Source: Apostichopus japonicus (Eukaryota > Echinodermata > Holothuroidea > Aspidochirotida > Stichopodidae). From it: a stretch of 64,000 nt of DNA. Below are positions 49,433 to 62,700 of the stretch, piece by piece (within the stretch, counting starts at the first letter, position 1; the number at the start of each line of letters is the position of its first letter). The stretch is taken from positions 6,432,501-6,496,500 of the forward strand of contig NC_092571.1 in assembly GCF_037975245.1 (NCBI RefSeq), read 5' to 3'. The translations under genes were made by a program, and so were the position numbers. Below the pieces are notes generated by a model. It was not told where the DNA came from. It saw nothing but the letters and a program-made list of their open reading frames with translations, and made no database searches.

Positions 49433-50675
49433 GTTATAACGGTTCTCTTGTACTCAAAATAACCGATCAGACATTGCATTTATTTGGCCAGTCAACATAA
49501 AAAGCTGTTCATTCATTTACATACATTAAGTAACGTGAGTGAATATCCGCCATCGCAGTGAACCGATGTAATAGATGTATGACAATTGCTCTCACTTAAC
49601 ATATTCAATACGTTAACTGTATTTTATTTCTAAAGACAAATCATGTTGTTACTTCTTTTGTCAACAATACCGTCGTGACAAGTTCTAATTATCACAACTC
49701 TGGATCAAAATATATCAATTTTGTAGTTTGACTTGGATATTGCATCTTCTGTGTCGTTCTTTTCCTTTTAAACACATATGAAGTCATTTACATTTGACGA
49801 CTGTGACTGTAGTCATGACAGTGAGTAGATCATACTATGATATGGAGTGATATATGATAAGGTTGCTAGTAGATATGATGACGCTAATACGCTGAAAGCC
49901 TAGAACTATACCAGCCAGCTACAAATATGCTATTATCTTTCAAAGTTGCTCTTGTACTGTTCAGCAAATTATTCCTTGATCTTTGAGTAAACATTTTAAT
50001 CGATATATTACAAGCTGTCTGATCTGTTTGTAAAGTTTTGGTTTTATATATTTCAAATAGTTCATCTTTTCATCTCCTGGAGAAGTTTCTCATCTTTTTC
50101 TCTAGATTGACATAGTTTCACTATGTCATTGCTGCATCGTTAACTCGAGCGACAGGATTGTGTCTGCAGTTAGGTCTATAACACTATTGTGTAAACGTAT
50201 TTAACTTAAAACAAAATATCTTACCGTAAACTGTTCAAGGGAAAACAGTAGAAGAAAAGTTGTTCACGTAATTAAATGTTACTGAAATGTGTACTTCTTC
50301 AAATTAAAACGGTTCTCGTGTACTAAACATAAGAGATCTGACTATGGGTTTATTTGGACAATCATCTTAAAGAGCTGTTCATTCATTTAAATTCATCAAG
50401 TAACGTGAATGAATATCCGCCATCGCAGTAAACCGATATGATAGATGTATCATAGTTGCTCACACTTAACATATTAAATATGTTTACTGTATTATTTACA
50501 TTTGACGACTCTGACTGTAGTCTTGACAGTGAAGTAGATTATACTACGATACGGCGAGACATATGATAAGGTTGCTACTAGATCTGAGGACGCTCGTACG
50601 CTGAATGCCTACATCTCTACCACCATAGGCGTAGGAGGGGGGAGCTGGGGGGCTGCAGCCCCAACCATAATTTTT

Positions 50676-51056
50676 GGTGAAAATTCGGGCAATATGCTGA
50701 GAAATTTTCGGGCACCTACTGGAAGAAGAATATTTTGCAACGTGTTTTTAATTTTTTTCTTGGTGAAAATTCGGCAACATGCTGAGAATTTTTCGGGCAT
50801 CTACTGAAAGAATAATAATTTGCAATGTGTTTTTCAATTTTTGGGTGAAAATTCGGGCAATATGCTGAGAATTTTTTGAGCACCTACTGAAAGAATAATA
50901 ATTTGCAATGTGTTTTTCAAGTTTTTGGGTGAAAATTTGGGCAATATGCTGAGAAGTGTTTCGTGCACCTACTGAAAGAATAATAATTTGCAGTCTGTGT
51001 TTCAATTTTTTTGGTGCAAATTTGGGCAACATGCTGAGAATTTTTCGGGCACCTAC
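50676..51056 (-). repeat. approximately 84-bp tandem repeat inside the element
   Basis: GGTGAAAATTCGGGCAA-type starts occur at 50676, 50762, 50844, 50928 and 51013. The repeat resumes after the nested MITE at about 51445-51490. Open frames rich in Leu-Gln-Ile-Ile come from this repeat. Confidence 0.9.
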
Positions 51057-51444
51057 CAGTGGCGGAGCGTCCATACAGTCAGAGGGGGCGGATGCCCCCC
51101 TGACGGACTCAAATGGACTGCTGGCGCCCTTTTCAGCTTTTTACCACGTTTTACTTATTCGCGATTATTGACTTCTTTATTGCGCTCTCAAATACCTATT
51201 GACATTTGTCACATTTTGTTGGTGCAATTTTCTGAAAATGGCGATGACACCTATTTATTCTTCGTTTATCTGCAAATTAGCAAGGCCTGGAAAGGGTCAT
51301 TTCCGGCGATCTAGGGAGTAACTTTACTAAAAAATGTCTGTACGCTCCGCGCCAACCTGTGGTGGCGCTCCGCTTAAATAGTGTCGAAAGCACCCCTACA
51401 GACCATTCTCTCCCCCGTGACCAATACCCCTAGCTCCGCAACTG
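51057..51444 (+). mobile_element. 388-bp hAT MITE with perfect 8-bp target duplication
   Basis: The ends are CAGTGGCGGAGC and GCTCCGCAACTG (11 of 12 inverted matches). GCACCTAC lies on both sides (51049-51056 and 51445-51452). The contiguous pre-insertion sequence GGGCACCTACTG is present in neighbouring 84-bp repeat units. The interior shares CGCTCCGCGCCAAC and TGGTGGCGCTCCGCTTA segments with the right ends of the composite elements at 11.5 and 29.4 kb, so these families are related. Confidence 0.95.
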
Positions 51445-54324
51445 GCACCTACTGAAGAAGAATAATTTGCAATGTGCTTTTTCATTGGTAAAACTTATAT
51501 TATTATTATTATTATTGTTGTTGTAACTACTTCCCCAATAATTATAATCAATATGGAAGGGTAATAACACGGAAAATGATTGTATGTTATTGGCATGTGA
51601 TGTAATAAATGAAGAATGCGTCTATGATATGCACATTAACATGTGGAACGCGCGTGGAGCGCACGAAAATTTTGGTTATATTTTTCGGGCAAGTCGTTAC
51701 AACCCCCCCCCCCCCAATCAAATGAGGCTCTTACCCCTATGTCTACCACCCAGCTTCAGATATGCTATCCTCTTTCAGAGTTGCTCTTGTACTGTTCAGC
51801 AAATCATTCCTTGAGCTGTGAGTAAACATTTTAATCACAATTTTACAAGCTGTCTGAACTTTTTGTAAAGTTTTGTTTTATATATTTCAAATAGTTCATC
51901 TTTTCATCTCATGGAGAAGATTTTCATGTTTTTTCTCTAGACTGACATAGTTTCACGCTTTCATTGCTGCATCGTTAACTCGAGCGACAGGATCGTGTCT
52001 GCATTTAGGTCTATAACACTATTGTGTATACGTATTAAAATGTCTTACTGTAAACTGTTAAAGAGAAAACAGAAGAAGAAAAGTTGTTAACGTAATTTAA
52101 TGTTACTGAAGTTTATATTCTTCTTTATGTTATAACGGTTCTCTTGTACTCAACATAAGAGATCTGACTATGGGATTATTTGGAAAGTCAACTTAAAGAG
52201 CTGTTAATTCATTTAAATACATCAAGTAACGTGAGGGAATATCCGCCATCGCAGTGAACCGATATGATAGATGTATCACAATTGCTCACACTTAACATAT
52301 TCAATACGTTTACTGTATTTTATTTCTAAAGACAGATCATGTGGTTACTACTTTTATCAACAATACCGTCGTGACAAGTTCTAATTATTACAACTCTGGA
52401 TCAAGATATATCAATTTTGTAGTTTGACTTGGATATTTAATCTATTTTGTCGTTCTTTTCCTTTCAATCACATCTGAAGTCAGTAACATTTGACGACTGC
52501 GACTGTAGTCATGACAGTGAAGTATATAGATCATACTATGATATGGCGTGATATATGATAAGGTTGCTACTAGATCAGATGACGCTAGTACACTGAATGC
52601 CTACAACTATACCAGCCAGCTACAAATATGCTATCCTCTTTCAAAGTTGCTCTTGTACTGTTCAGCAAATTATTCCTTGATCTGTGAGTAAACATTTTAA
52701 TCATTATTTTAAAAGCTGTCTGAACTTTTTGTAAAGTTTTGTTTTATATATTTCAAATAGTTCATCTTTTCGTCTCATGGAGAAGATTTTCATGTTTTTT
52801 CTCTAGACTGACATAGTTTCACGCTTTCATTGCTGTATCGTTAACTCGAGCAACAGGATCGTGTCTGCATTTAGGTCTATAACACTATTGTGTATACGTA
52901 TTAAAATGTCTTACTGTAAACTGTTAAAGAGAAAACAGAAGAAGAAAAGTTGTTAACGTAATTTAATGTTACTGAAGTTTATATTCTTCTTTATGTTATA
53001 ACGGTTCTCTTGTACTCAACATAAGAGATCTGACTATGGGATTATTTGGAAAGTCAACTTAAAGAGCTGTTAATTCATTTAAATACATCAAGTAACGTGA
53101 GGGAATATCCGCCATCGCAGTGAACCGATATGATAGATGTATCACAATTGCTCACACTTAACATATTCAATACGTTTACTGTATTTTATTTCTAAAGACA
53201 GATCATGTGGTTACTACTTTTATCAACAATACCGTCGTGACAAGTTCTAATTATTACAACTCTGGATCAAGATATATCAATTTTGTAGTTTGACTTGGAT
53301 ATTTAATCTATTTTGTCGTTCTTTTCCTTTCAATCACATCTGAAGTCAGTAACATTTGACGACTGCGATTGTAGTCATGACAGTGAAGTATATAGATCAT
53401 ACTATGATATGGCGTGATATATGATAAGGTTGCTACTAGATCTGATGACGCTAGTACACTGAATGCCTACAACTATACCAGCCAGCTACAAATATGCTAT
53501 TCTCTTTCAAAAGTTGCTTTTGTACTGTTCAGCAAATTATTCCTTGATCTGTGAGTAAACATTTTAATCATTATTTTAAAAGCTGTCTGAACTTTTTGTG
53601 AAAGTTTTGGTTTTATATATTTCAAATAGTTCATTTTTTCATCTCATGGAGAAGTTGTTCATGTTTTTCTCTAGACTGACATAGTTTCACGCTTTCATTG
53701 CTGTATCGTTAAATCGAGCGTAAGGATCTTGATTGCATTTATGTCTATAACACTATTGTGTATACGTTTTTAAACAAAAATTAATGTCTTACGGTCAGCT
53801 GTTATAGAGAAAACAAAAGAAGAAAAGTTGTTAACGTAATTTAATGTTACTGAAGTGTATACTTCTTTATGTTATAACGGTTCTTGTACTCAACATAAGA
53901 GATCAGACTATGGGTTTACTTGGACAGTTAACTTAAAGAGCCCTTCATTCATTTAAATACATCAAGTAACGTGAGAGAATATCCGCCATCTCAGTGAACC
54001 GATATGATAGATGTATGACAATTGCTCTCACTTAACATATTCAATACGTTAACTGTTTTTTATATCTAAAGACAGACCATGTGGTTACTACTTTTACCAA
54101 CAATACCGTCGTGACAAGTTCTAATTATCACAACTCTGGATCAATATATATCAATTTTGTAGTTTGACTTGGATATTGCATCTTCTGTGTCGTTCTTTCC
54201 CTTTCAATCACATCTGAAGTCAGTAACATTTGACGACTGTGACTGTAGTCATGACAGTGAAGTATATAGATCATACTATGATATGGCGTGATATATGATA
54301 AGGTTGCTACTAGATCAGATGACG

Positions 54325-54561
54325 CTAGTACACTGAATGCCTACAACTATACCAGCCAGCTACAAATATGCTATTCTCTTTCAAAGTTGCTCTTGTAATG
54401 TTCAGCAAATTATTCCTTGATCTGTGAGTAAACATTTTAAGCATTATTTTACAGGCTGTCGGAACTTTTTGTGAAAGTTTTGGTTTATGTATTTCAAATA
54501 GTTCATTTTTCATCTCATGGAGAAGTTGTTCATGTTTTTCTCTAGACTGACATAGTTTCAC
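54325..54561 (-). pseudogene. middle-block copy with longest open frame
   Basis: This minus-strand frame is open for 78 codons and includes KLCQSREKHEQLLHEMKNEL, then IHKPKLSQKV, then ITRATLKENSIFVAGW. Homologous VKLxQxxxKxW...LHEIK segments can be read in copies near 39350, 60350 and 62560, usually with stops, so this is a shared former coding segment and not chance. Just upstream a different frame reads DPVARVSDAAM, like [ED]PLDEVNAAK in the 60-kb copies, so a frameshift or unrecognised splice separates the two. The family is unknown. Confidence 0.4.
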
Positions 54562-56091
54562 GCTGTCATTGCTGCATCGCTAACTCGAGCGACAGGATTG
54601 TGTCTGCATTTTGGTCTATAACATTATTGTGTACACGTATTTAAATTAAAATAAAATATCTTACGGTCACCTGGTAAAGGAAAAAAAGAAGAAGAAAAGT
54701 TGTTAACGTCAATTAATGTTACTGAAGTGTATACTTCTTCATGTTATAACGGTTCTAATGTACTCAACATAAGAGAACAGACTATGGGTTTATTGGACAG
54801 TAAGCTTAAAGAGCTGTTCATTCATTTAAATACATCAAGTAACGTGAGAGAATATCCGCCATCGCAGTGAACCGATATGATAGATGTATCACAATTGCTC
54901 TCACTTAACATATTCAATACGATTACTGTATTTTATTTCTAAAGACAGATCATGTGGTTACTACTTTTATCAACAATACCGTCGTGACAAGTTCTAATTA
55001 TCACAACTCTGGATCAAGATATATCATGTTTTTAGTTTGACTTGGATATTACATCTTCTGTCAGTTACATTTGACGACCGCGACTGTAGTCATGACAGTA
55101 AAGTAGATCATACTATGATATGGCGTGATATATGATAAGGTTGCTGCTAGATCTGAGGACACTAGTACTTTGAATGCCTACAACTCTACCACCCAGCTAC
55201 AAATATGCTATTCGCTTTCAAAGCTGCTCTTGTACTGTTCAGCAAATCATTCCTTGAGCTGTGAGTAAACATTTTACTCATTATTTTACAAGCTGTCTGA
55301 ACTTTTTGTGAAAGTTTTGGTATTATATATTTCAAATAGTTCATCTTTTCATCTCACGGAGAAGTTGTTTTTCTCTAGACTGACATTGTTTCACGCTTTC
55401 ATTGCTGCATCGTTAACTCGAGCGACAGGATCTTGAATGCATTTAGATCTATAACACTATTGTGTATACGTATTTAAACTAAAATGAATGTCTTACGGTC
55501 AACTGTTATAGAGAAACAAAAGAAGAACTTTGTATGTTACTGAAGTGTATACTTCCTAATTATGTTACGGTTCTCATGTACTCAGCATAAGAGATCTGAC
55601 TATGCATATTATTTGGACAGTTAACTTAAAGAGCTGCTGATTCCTTTAAATACATCAAGTAACGTGAGTGGATATCCGCCATCCGTATGTTAGCATAGGA
55701 AAGTTGTTAACGTAAATTTTTAAAGTCAAGTCACGTGGTTACTATTTTTGTCAACATGACAGTCTTCAACTATACCGCACAGCCTTAGGTAGGCTCTTCA
55801 TTTTCAAACTTATTCTTGTACTGTATATTTATTTATTGATTGAGCTGTGATAAACATTCTAATCATTAGTTTGCAAGTTGTCTGAAATGATTGTTAACTT
55901 TTGGTTTATATATTTCACGTTAGTCCATCACTTCATCCCATCAAGAATATTTTACAATTTTTATACAGATAATACTGGATTAGATTGTTACTCTCATTTT
56001 GGCATGGTATTCTTAGTTTCATCTAAACGACTGTACACGTCCGTACCACTGTTATTCAATGTAAGTATTCAAAATGATATTAATGTCTTAC

Positions 56092-56157
56092 CATATACTT
56101 TTACAGAGGAATTAGAAGAAAAAGAAGAAGAAGACGAAGAAGTATACTTTTTCATAT
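56092..56157 (-). CDS. first-exon copy, open but serine-rich
   Basis: The minus-strand ATG at 56157 opens 22 codons, starting MKKYTSSSSSSFSSNSS, and meets GTAAGAC (intron G at 56091). The MKKYT start and donor mark it as a module first exon, but TCT expansion has replaced the hydrophobic core, so secretion is doubtful. The upstream copy's terminal-block stop lies 27 nt before this ATG. Confidence 0.4.
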
Positions 56158-56184
56158 CACCAAAATTATGTTGTTAAGTAACCA

Positions 56185-56286
56185 TCATGCGATTTCAGAA
56201 TACACTGTAATGATTACAGCCACATCAATCAGCTTATTCAAAGCATTAAGTGACGTCGATGCATTATCGCCGTCGACGTGAACTCG
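56185..56286 (-). CDS. open terminal-block copy of the module
   Basis: The minus strand reads RVHVDGDNASTSLNALNK and then LIDVAVIITVYSEIA and TGA, open for 33 codons. It aligns with the intact 38.1-kb exon (WVHDNGVYPPMSLTAF...FDVTVFKTAYCD), conserving VH, DG, SL, A, DV, V, T and Y. That two widely separated copies keep the same frame supports real coding ancestry. The upstream limit of this exon is not defined. Confidence 0.45.
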   Translation of the reverse strand, partial: RVHVDGDNASTSLNALNKLIDVAVIITVYSEIA

Positions 56287-56836
56287 TGTGATAATCGTAA
56301 CTTTCATCAGAAATTATACATAATCGTTTGGAAGTTGAACTTATCTAATCTCACCTATCACATAATCACCATTCTTACCGCGTTTAAAGGATACTCCTTT
56401 ATTCACTTATTTTCGATCCCGTTACAGTCAAATTATGAATATTGTGGATAACGGGATGCAGAGTTTGTCACTACTGGATGTAATATTTGCACTTTTTATT
56501 TTGATATTACCATTCCATCTTCTTGCTTGCCACTAGTGATCCGTAGCTAATTACGTTATTACTGTTCCGACATTAAAACAGATTATATGCTATTGTAAGC
56601 AACCATAGTATGATAATCACTGTATATTTAATTATTCGTATACTTTTTATGTCCCAAATTGTTTAAGTAGATTTGATAAAAAAGAAATGTCTTACATTCT
56701 ATTTCTAAAGAGAGGACAGAAGAAGAAAATATTTAGTTAAACTAACATAATGGAGGGTGCTTTTTTTTTTGGTTATACTAATCAACATGCGATAACGGAA
56801 TATACTGTCATAGATCTGTGACATAAGTATGCTATG

Positions 56837-56837
<1 letters not shown>

Positions 56838-56892
<55 letters not shown>

Positions 56893-56967
56893 TTATATAT
56901 ATTTACATATATATATATACATATATATATGTATATATATATATATATATTTATTATATATATTTAC

Positions 56968-57036
<69 letters not shown>
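56838..57036. repeat. TA microsatellite with TTTA and CATA interruptions
   Basis: About 200 bp of (TA)n containing a partly duplicated interruption pattern. Open Tyr-Ile frames through it are artefacts. Confidence 0.97.
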
Positions 57037-57038
<2 letters not shown>

Positions 57039-57981
57039 TTTTAATTTATATTCTTTGGCGGCATTAACTTTATTGCTGGTGTATTTAAATGTATGTCAAC
57101 ATAGTTACTGATATAGTTTTACTAATAAATTCAAATGAAATTTCTCACCGATGACTTCATGATATCGAAAACAGAAGAAGAACCTCATTAACCGAAAGTA
57201 AAGTTAGTGATATATATACTTGTGTTTGTTACAACATTTATCTAGTTAAAGTGATCAACGTTCGAGGACAGAGTAAACAGTTAGCATTACAGCCAACTCA
57301 GTTAGCTATTAATGTAATACAAATCACTAATTGACATAGTCGCATATCCGACGTCGTTGTGTAAATGTCATCGATATGCTAGAAGTATGAGATCAATCGG
57401 CTATTCATTCAATGCATACCATCAAGTAATGTGGGTGCATATCCGCTATTGCAGTGAACCCACATAACAACCATAACTTCAATCAGAGAGTGTGTTTTTA
57501 CATCCGTGAATTCCATCTCATTCCACTTTGCATTTAATCACCACGTAAAGTTTATTTTATCGCTATTTTGCATCAAGACATTTAACAATTCAGATACATA
57601 ACTTTAGAGTGTGATTCATTTCTTATTATCAACCTCATCGTGATGTATGATACGAGAGGAACTCGGTTAGATCTGATGGAGCCAGTACGTCGCATTTCAT
57701 CGCCTGTTGTCCAACTGCGAGTATAGTATCGCCTCTAACTTTTAGTCTTGCACTTTTCATTATTCATAGAAACATTTACCCATTTTTCGTCAGTTGTTTA
57801 GATAAATATCTTTAATGTTGGTTTTCATATTCAAAACTCGTTCATCTTTATCAAGAAGACTTTTCCACAGCTTGGATATACGTCATTGACTGGTTCGTAA
57901 CTTTCGGGATCACGAACTTCATCTACGATGTCTGCACCTGATGTGTTAAAGGCCTGTCAATGTAGTAATGAAATATCTTAC

Positions 57982-58051
57982 CCGAATCTTTTATGGAAAA
58001 ATACATAGGAAAATTGAATAACGTACAATAAGAAGGTACTGTGTACTTCAT
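57982..58051 (-). CDS. intact first exon of the module family
   Basis: The minus-strand ATG at 58051 opens MKYTVPSYCTLFNFPMYF, then SIKDS, and ends phase 1 at G|GTAAGATATT (intron G at 57981). The exon is 70 nt, close to the 72-nt exon at 49361-49432. The start context (TATATGAAGTACAC) and donor are conserved across copies. Hydrophobicity is moderate, so the signal-peptide role is inferred mainly from better-preserved copies. Confidence 0.45.
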
Positions 58052-59691
58052 ATAACAAAACAACAAACGAGATCAGAGACGACTAGTATGATTTCAGCTA
58101 CATCCATCAGCAATTCATTCAATGCAAAACATAAAGTGACGTTGGTGAATATCGGTCGTCGCAGTGAACTCACATGATAACATTATGTTTTATCAGAGGT
58201 TTATGCATCATTGCTGTGAATTCTACGAACCTCCTGTGTAATTTTAACCATTGCTATTCAGTTGTAAGTTTTATGAGAATACCTTTGCTTACTATTTTTC
58301 TCACCAGCAACGCTCGCGAGAGATTTATTAGTAACTAAAAAGGCATTAACTGATCTGGTACATTATCTCCGTAGTCGTGAATCCACACTGACCTTCCAAA
58401 TGACATTTTGTGGGGGGAAATAGTGAACGACTCTTACCAAATGCATTTAAATGTGTAAAATGTGTTACTATCGTTAATATTTGCGCTTATTTTATCAGAT
58501 TATTACATTTGATTATTCACTAAACTGTAGTATACTTTCTACTCGCTATTTGCAAATTGGCTTACAAGATTTATTAAACTTTCGTTTATTTGTTCAAAAG
58601 TCATATATCTTTTTATAACTTGAAGACGTTTCCACTGTTTGTTTATAGTATGACTTAGTTAATGCAATCATTTTGGCAGCATTTACTTTATCGAAGAGTA
58701 CTACACTTCATGTGAATGTCTATAAACGTATTCACTTCTTAATTATTTTGATCATTTCAATCTAAGTCAACAAATTAAAATGTCTTACCAAGGTTGTCTA
58801 TAGAGAAACCAAAAATTTAAAATATTACCTTAGCTTGACGTTATTGAAGTGTGTATATCCAAACGTTACAAAAATTCCCTTGTTTACGAACTCAACATGC
58901 AAGAGCAGAGTAACTTTATGAATACAGCAAGAACATTCAGCTATTTATTTAATGCAAAGAATTAAAGGCTCAATACGTGTTTGCTGATGAATTTCGGAAA
59001 ACAAACTTCCGAAGCAGATTCAATGTTTCTTATTCTAAATGCACTCTGACCTGGGTTTAATGTCTGGGTTTAATGTCTGGGTTTAATGTCTGGGTTTAAT
59101 GTCGAAAAGCTGATGCAATCGACAGAAAGACATTTATTTTATGTTGCCCTTATATGGTGCTAACGATTTACCGTAAAAATCACTGCGACCGCCCATATCA
59201 GCATGTTCATTACACAAATGTAACCTATATATACTCGTATCGTTCACTTTTTTGACCCAATTCTACGGAGGAAACGTCTGAAAACACCTGTTCATTCATT
59301 ACAATGGAGAGAATGACACAATTTCGCAAGATACATTGGTAAGACCGAAAGAAAGATACTATTCAAGAGAAGGGACCTATCATAGGCTAGCCATGAAAGT
59401 GAAAGTATTCCTAGGCCTAACGGTCGTAAACAAAACAGAGAGATTTGATTGACGCATGGTGTGTTGGGCGGGGCTTGCAAAGTTTGATTGAAGTTTGTAG
59501 AATCTACGGACTCGTTAATAAATCTGGCGAATTTTATGCAGCTCAAAATGTTTAACGACAGATAACTCAATAAAAATGATGAATATTGATATGGAAATAG
59601 CATAGAACGGTGTCATTTTCATTTAGCATTTATTGCAATAAGCTGGAAAGTTCGAAGTTTAAATTTGGCAAACACGTACTGAGACTTTAAG

Positions 59692-59740
59692 TGACGTCGG
59701 TATATTACCGTCGTCGTCGTGAATCCATACAGATAGGTGA
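59692..59740 (-). pseudogene. terminal-block copy keeping the DM9-like motif
   Basis: The minus strand reads WIHDDDGNIPTSLK in an open stretch, but the preceding KIRLQTI-like segment is frameshifted. It is given as the best example of the W-x-x-x-x-x-G-N-I-P form. Similar RIHDDGVNIPMSLN readings lie at about 61570-61610 and 62355-62395. Confidence 0.4.
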
Positions 59741-62700
59741 TAACATTATTCACAGGTGTATACATTATCGTGTGGAGCATGAGTTCCGGGATACTCTCAC
59801 ATATCGTCTACTCACCGTTCTAACTTTAGTTTAACAATTCAATTTTGGCAGCATTTACTTCATCAAGAGGTTCTTCACTTCATGTTAATGTCTATAGATA
59901 TCTTACTTCTTAATATTGTGTACGACTTTAAATTAAATTCCTTACCTCCGACTTCAATAGAGAGACATAAAGAATTCAAAATATTATTGTGAATTTACGT
60001 TACGGAAATGTATATTGTTTGATGGTAGTGCAAGTCTATTGTTAAAGTACTCTACATGCCAGAGCAGAGTATAGTGCTATGAGTACAGCCAGAACAATTG
60101 ACTGTTCAGTCAGTGCAAAGCATAAAGTGACATTTGTATTTGAACCCAGTCGTCGTGAATCCTCACATGAGGAGATTATTATAGCAGATTATTTTATTTG
60201 ATTAATCGCTCAACTGTAGTATGCTTTACACTCTCTTCCTTCATAGTTGGCTAAGAATATTTTTTAACATTGGAGATATATGTGCACAACTCATACATTG
60301 TTTTATCCCATGAAGACATTACCATTGCTTGTCTGTAAATTGACCTAGTTTAACAATTGCATTTTGGCAGCATTTACTTAATCGAGGGAGTCTTCACTTT
60401 TTGTGAATAACTTTAGATAATTTACTTGTTTATATTGCCTTTCTTAACTATACAACTTCAAATTAAAATAACTTACCCCAGGCTTCAATAGAAAGAAAAA
60501 ATCCAAAATATTTTCTTAACTTAACATAAACTGAGGTTTATATTTCTTTATGGTAAAACAAGTCTATTGTCTAAGTACTCAACACGCGAGAGCAGAGTAT
60601 AGTGAAATTAATACAGCCAGAACATATGACTGTTCATTTAAGTCGAAAGCATTAAGTGACGTCGGTATATTTCTCACGTTGTGGTACATCCTCACAGATA
60701 AGACACCTCAATCAGAGATGGCTGCATTATCTTATAGAACTGATTGCCGGTATACCCGCATCCATCATCTGCAAACCATTCTTATTCAGTTGTATAACTT
60801 TAAATAGAAATTCTTTGTTCTTTTCTTTTCAAACCGTTATCTTCTGGGTAGGTACATTCGCAAACTCTGTTTCCTGATATATAAAACATTCACTTCATCG
60901 AAGAAATCTTCAGTTCATGTGCATGGCTATACACTTAACACCTCTTAATTATTTTGATCGTTTTACTCTAAGTCAACAAATATAAATGTCTTACCAAAGT
61001 CATCTATAGAGAAATGATTAGAACAACATATTACCATAAATTAACGTTACAGGAGTGTATAGTTCCACACGTTACAACAATTATCTTGTTCACGTACTCA
61101 ACATGCAAGAGCAGAGTAATTTTATGAATACAGCAAAAACAATCAGTTATTTATTTAATGCATAGAACAAGGTGACGTCGGTATATTACCGCCGATGTCG
61201 TGAATCCATACAGGTAGGTGATAACCTTAAATTATCGTATGCTCACCATTCTAACTTTAGTTTATCAATTCAATTTTGGCAGCAATCACTTCATGAGGGT
61301 GGTCTTCACGGCATGTTAATGTCTATAGACATATTACTTTTTAATATTTAGATTTTCAACTTCAAATGCAAAATCTTAATCCGTGACTTCAATAGAACAA
61401 AAAGAAGAAAGAAAATAGAGGTGCCAAAATATTATCGTGAATTAGCAATACTGAGGTGTATTCCTTTATGGTACAACAAGTCTATTGTTAAGTATTCAAC
61501 ATGCCAGAGCAAGAGCATATTGTTATGAATACCGCAAAAAACAATTGACTGTTTATTCAGTGCAATACATTAAGTGACATTGGTATATTAACCCCATCGT
61601 CGTGAATCCTAACATATCAGAGAATATTACAGCATATTATTATTTTTGATTATTCACTGAGCTGTAGTAAACTTTCTACTCACTGTTTTGCAAGTTGGCC
61701 AACAAGATTTGTTACAATTTGGTTTGTTTGTTTACAAGTCATATATCTTTTTTATGAAAGGGATCTTTACTTCATGTGAATGTCTATATACGTTAACTTC
61801 TTAATTGTTCAACAGTACTCTAAGTCAACAAATTAAACTGTCTTACCATAGTTTGCTATAGAGAGTCAAAAGAAGAACATATTATCTTAAATTGACATGA
61901 CAGATGTGTATATTCCCATTCGTTACAACAATTACCTTTTTTACGTACTCAACATGCAAGAGCAAAGTATTTTATTAATATACAGACAGATTAATCGGCT
62001 GTTCAATAAATACAAGGTATTTACTTACGTTGGTACATTATCCCCCGTCGTAGTGAATCCACACAGGCGATTACATTATTCACAAGTGTATATATTATCG
62101 TTTGGAGTCTGATTTTCGTGATATTCTCACATAACGTATACTCACCATTCTAAACTTAGTTTAACATTTCAGTGTTGGAGGCATTTACTTCATCAAGGTC
62201 ACTTCATGTTAATGTCTATAGACATTTTACTTCTTAATATTGAGATTTTGTACTATACAACTTCAAATTAACATATCTTAATCCGTGACTTCAATAGGAA
62301 TGTAGTGTTATGAACACAGCCAGAACAATTGACTGTTCATTTGGTGAAAAGCATTAAGTGACATTGGTATATTAACCCCGTCGTCGTGAATCCTAACATA
62401 TAAGATAATATTACAGCAGATTATTATTTGTTATTATTCACTGAACTGTGGTATACTTTCTACTCACTATTTTGCAAGTCGGCTTACAAGATTTGTTACA
62501 ATTTGGTATGTTTTTTCACAAGTCATGTATCTTTTTATCTCATGAAGACTTTACCATTGCTTGTATGTACATTGGCCTAGTTTAACAATTACATTTGGGC
62601 AGCATTTTCATCACCGAGGGGGTCCTTCTTCATTTGAATGTCTATAGACATATTACTTCTATTTATTGTAACTTTTTACTATACAACTTGAAATGAAAAT

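Larger units (their letters stand above)
50624..51741 (-). mobile_element. CATAGGCGTAGGAG-type element, reverse orientation, 8-bp target duplication
   Basis: The element begins CATAGGCGTAGGAG and ends CTCTTACCCCTATG, flanked by perfect TCTACCAC octamers (50616-50623 and 51742-51749). The uninterrupted target is preserved in the paralogous unit near 55186-55195, where CTCTACCACCCAGCTAC is contiguous. It is related to the nested 10601-10903 element. Its bulk is an 84-bp tandem repeat and an inserted hAT MITE. No transposase. Confidence 0.9.
49345..55790 (-). repeat. high-identity block of module units, about 866-bp period
   Basis: Donor sites recur at about 49360, 50221, 52047, 52912, 53791, 54662 and 55494, giving units of about 833-876 bp (the 50.2-52.0 unit is shortened and carries nested transposons). 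The two units at about 51760-53480 are almost identical, so tandem duplication is recent. Reading frames within are broken by stops. The middle block keeps a charged, coiled-coil-like segment in one copy (next-but-one entry). Confidence 0.85.
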
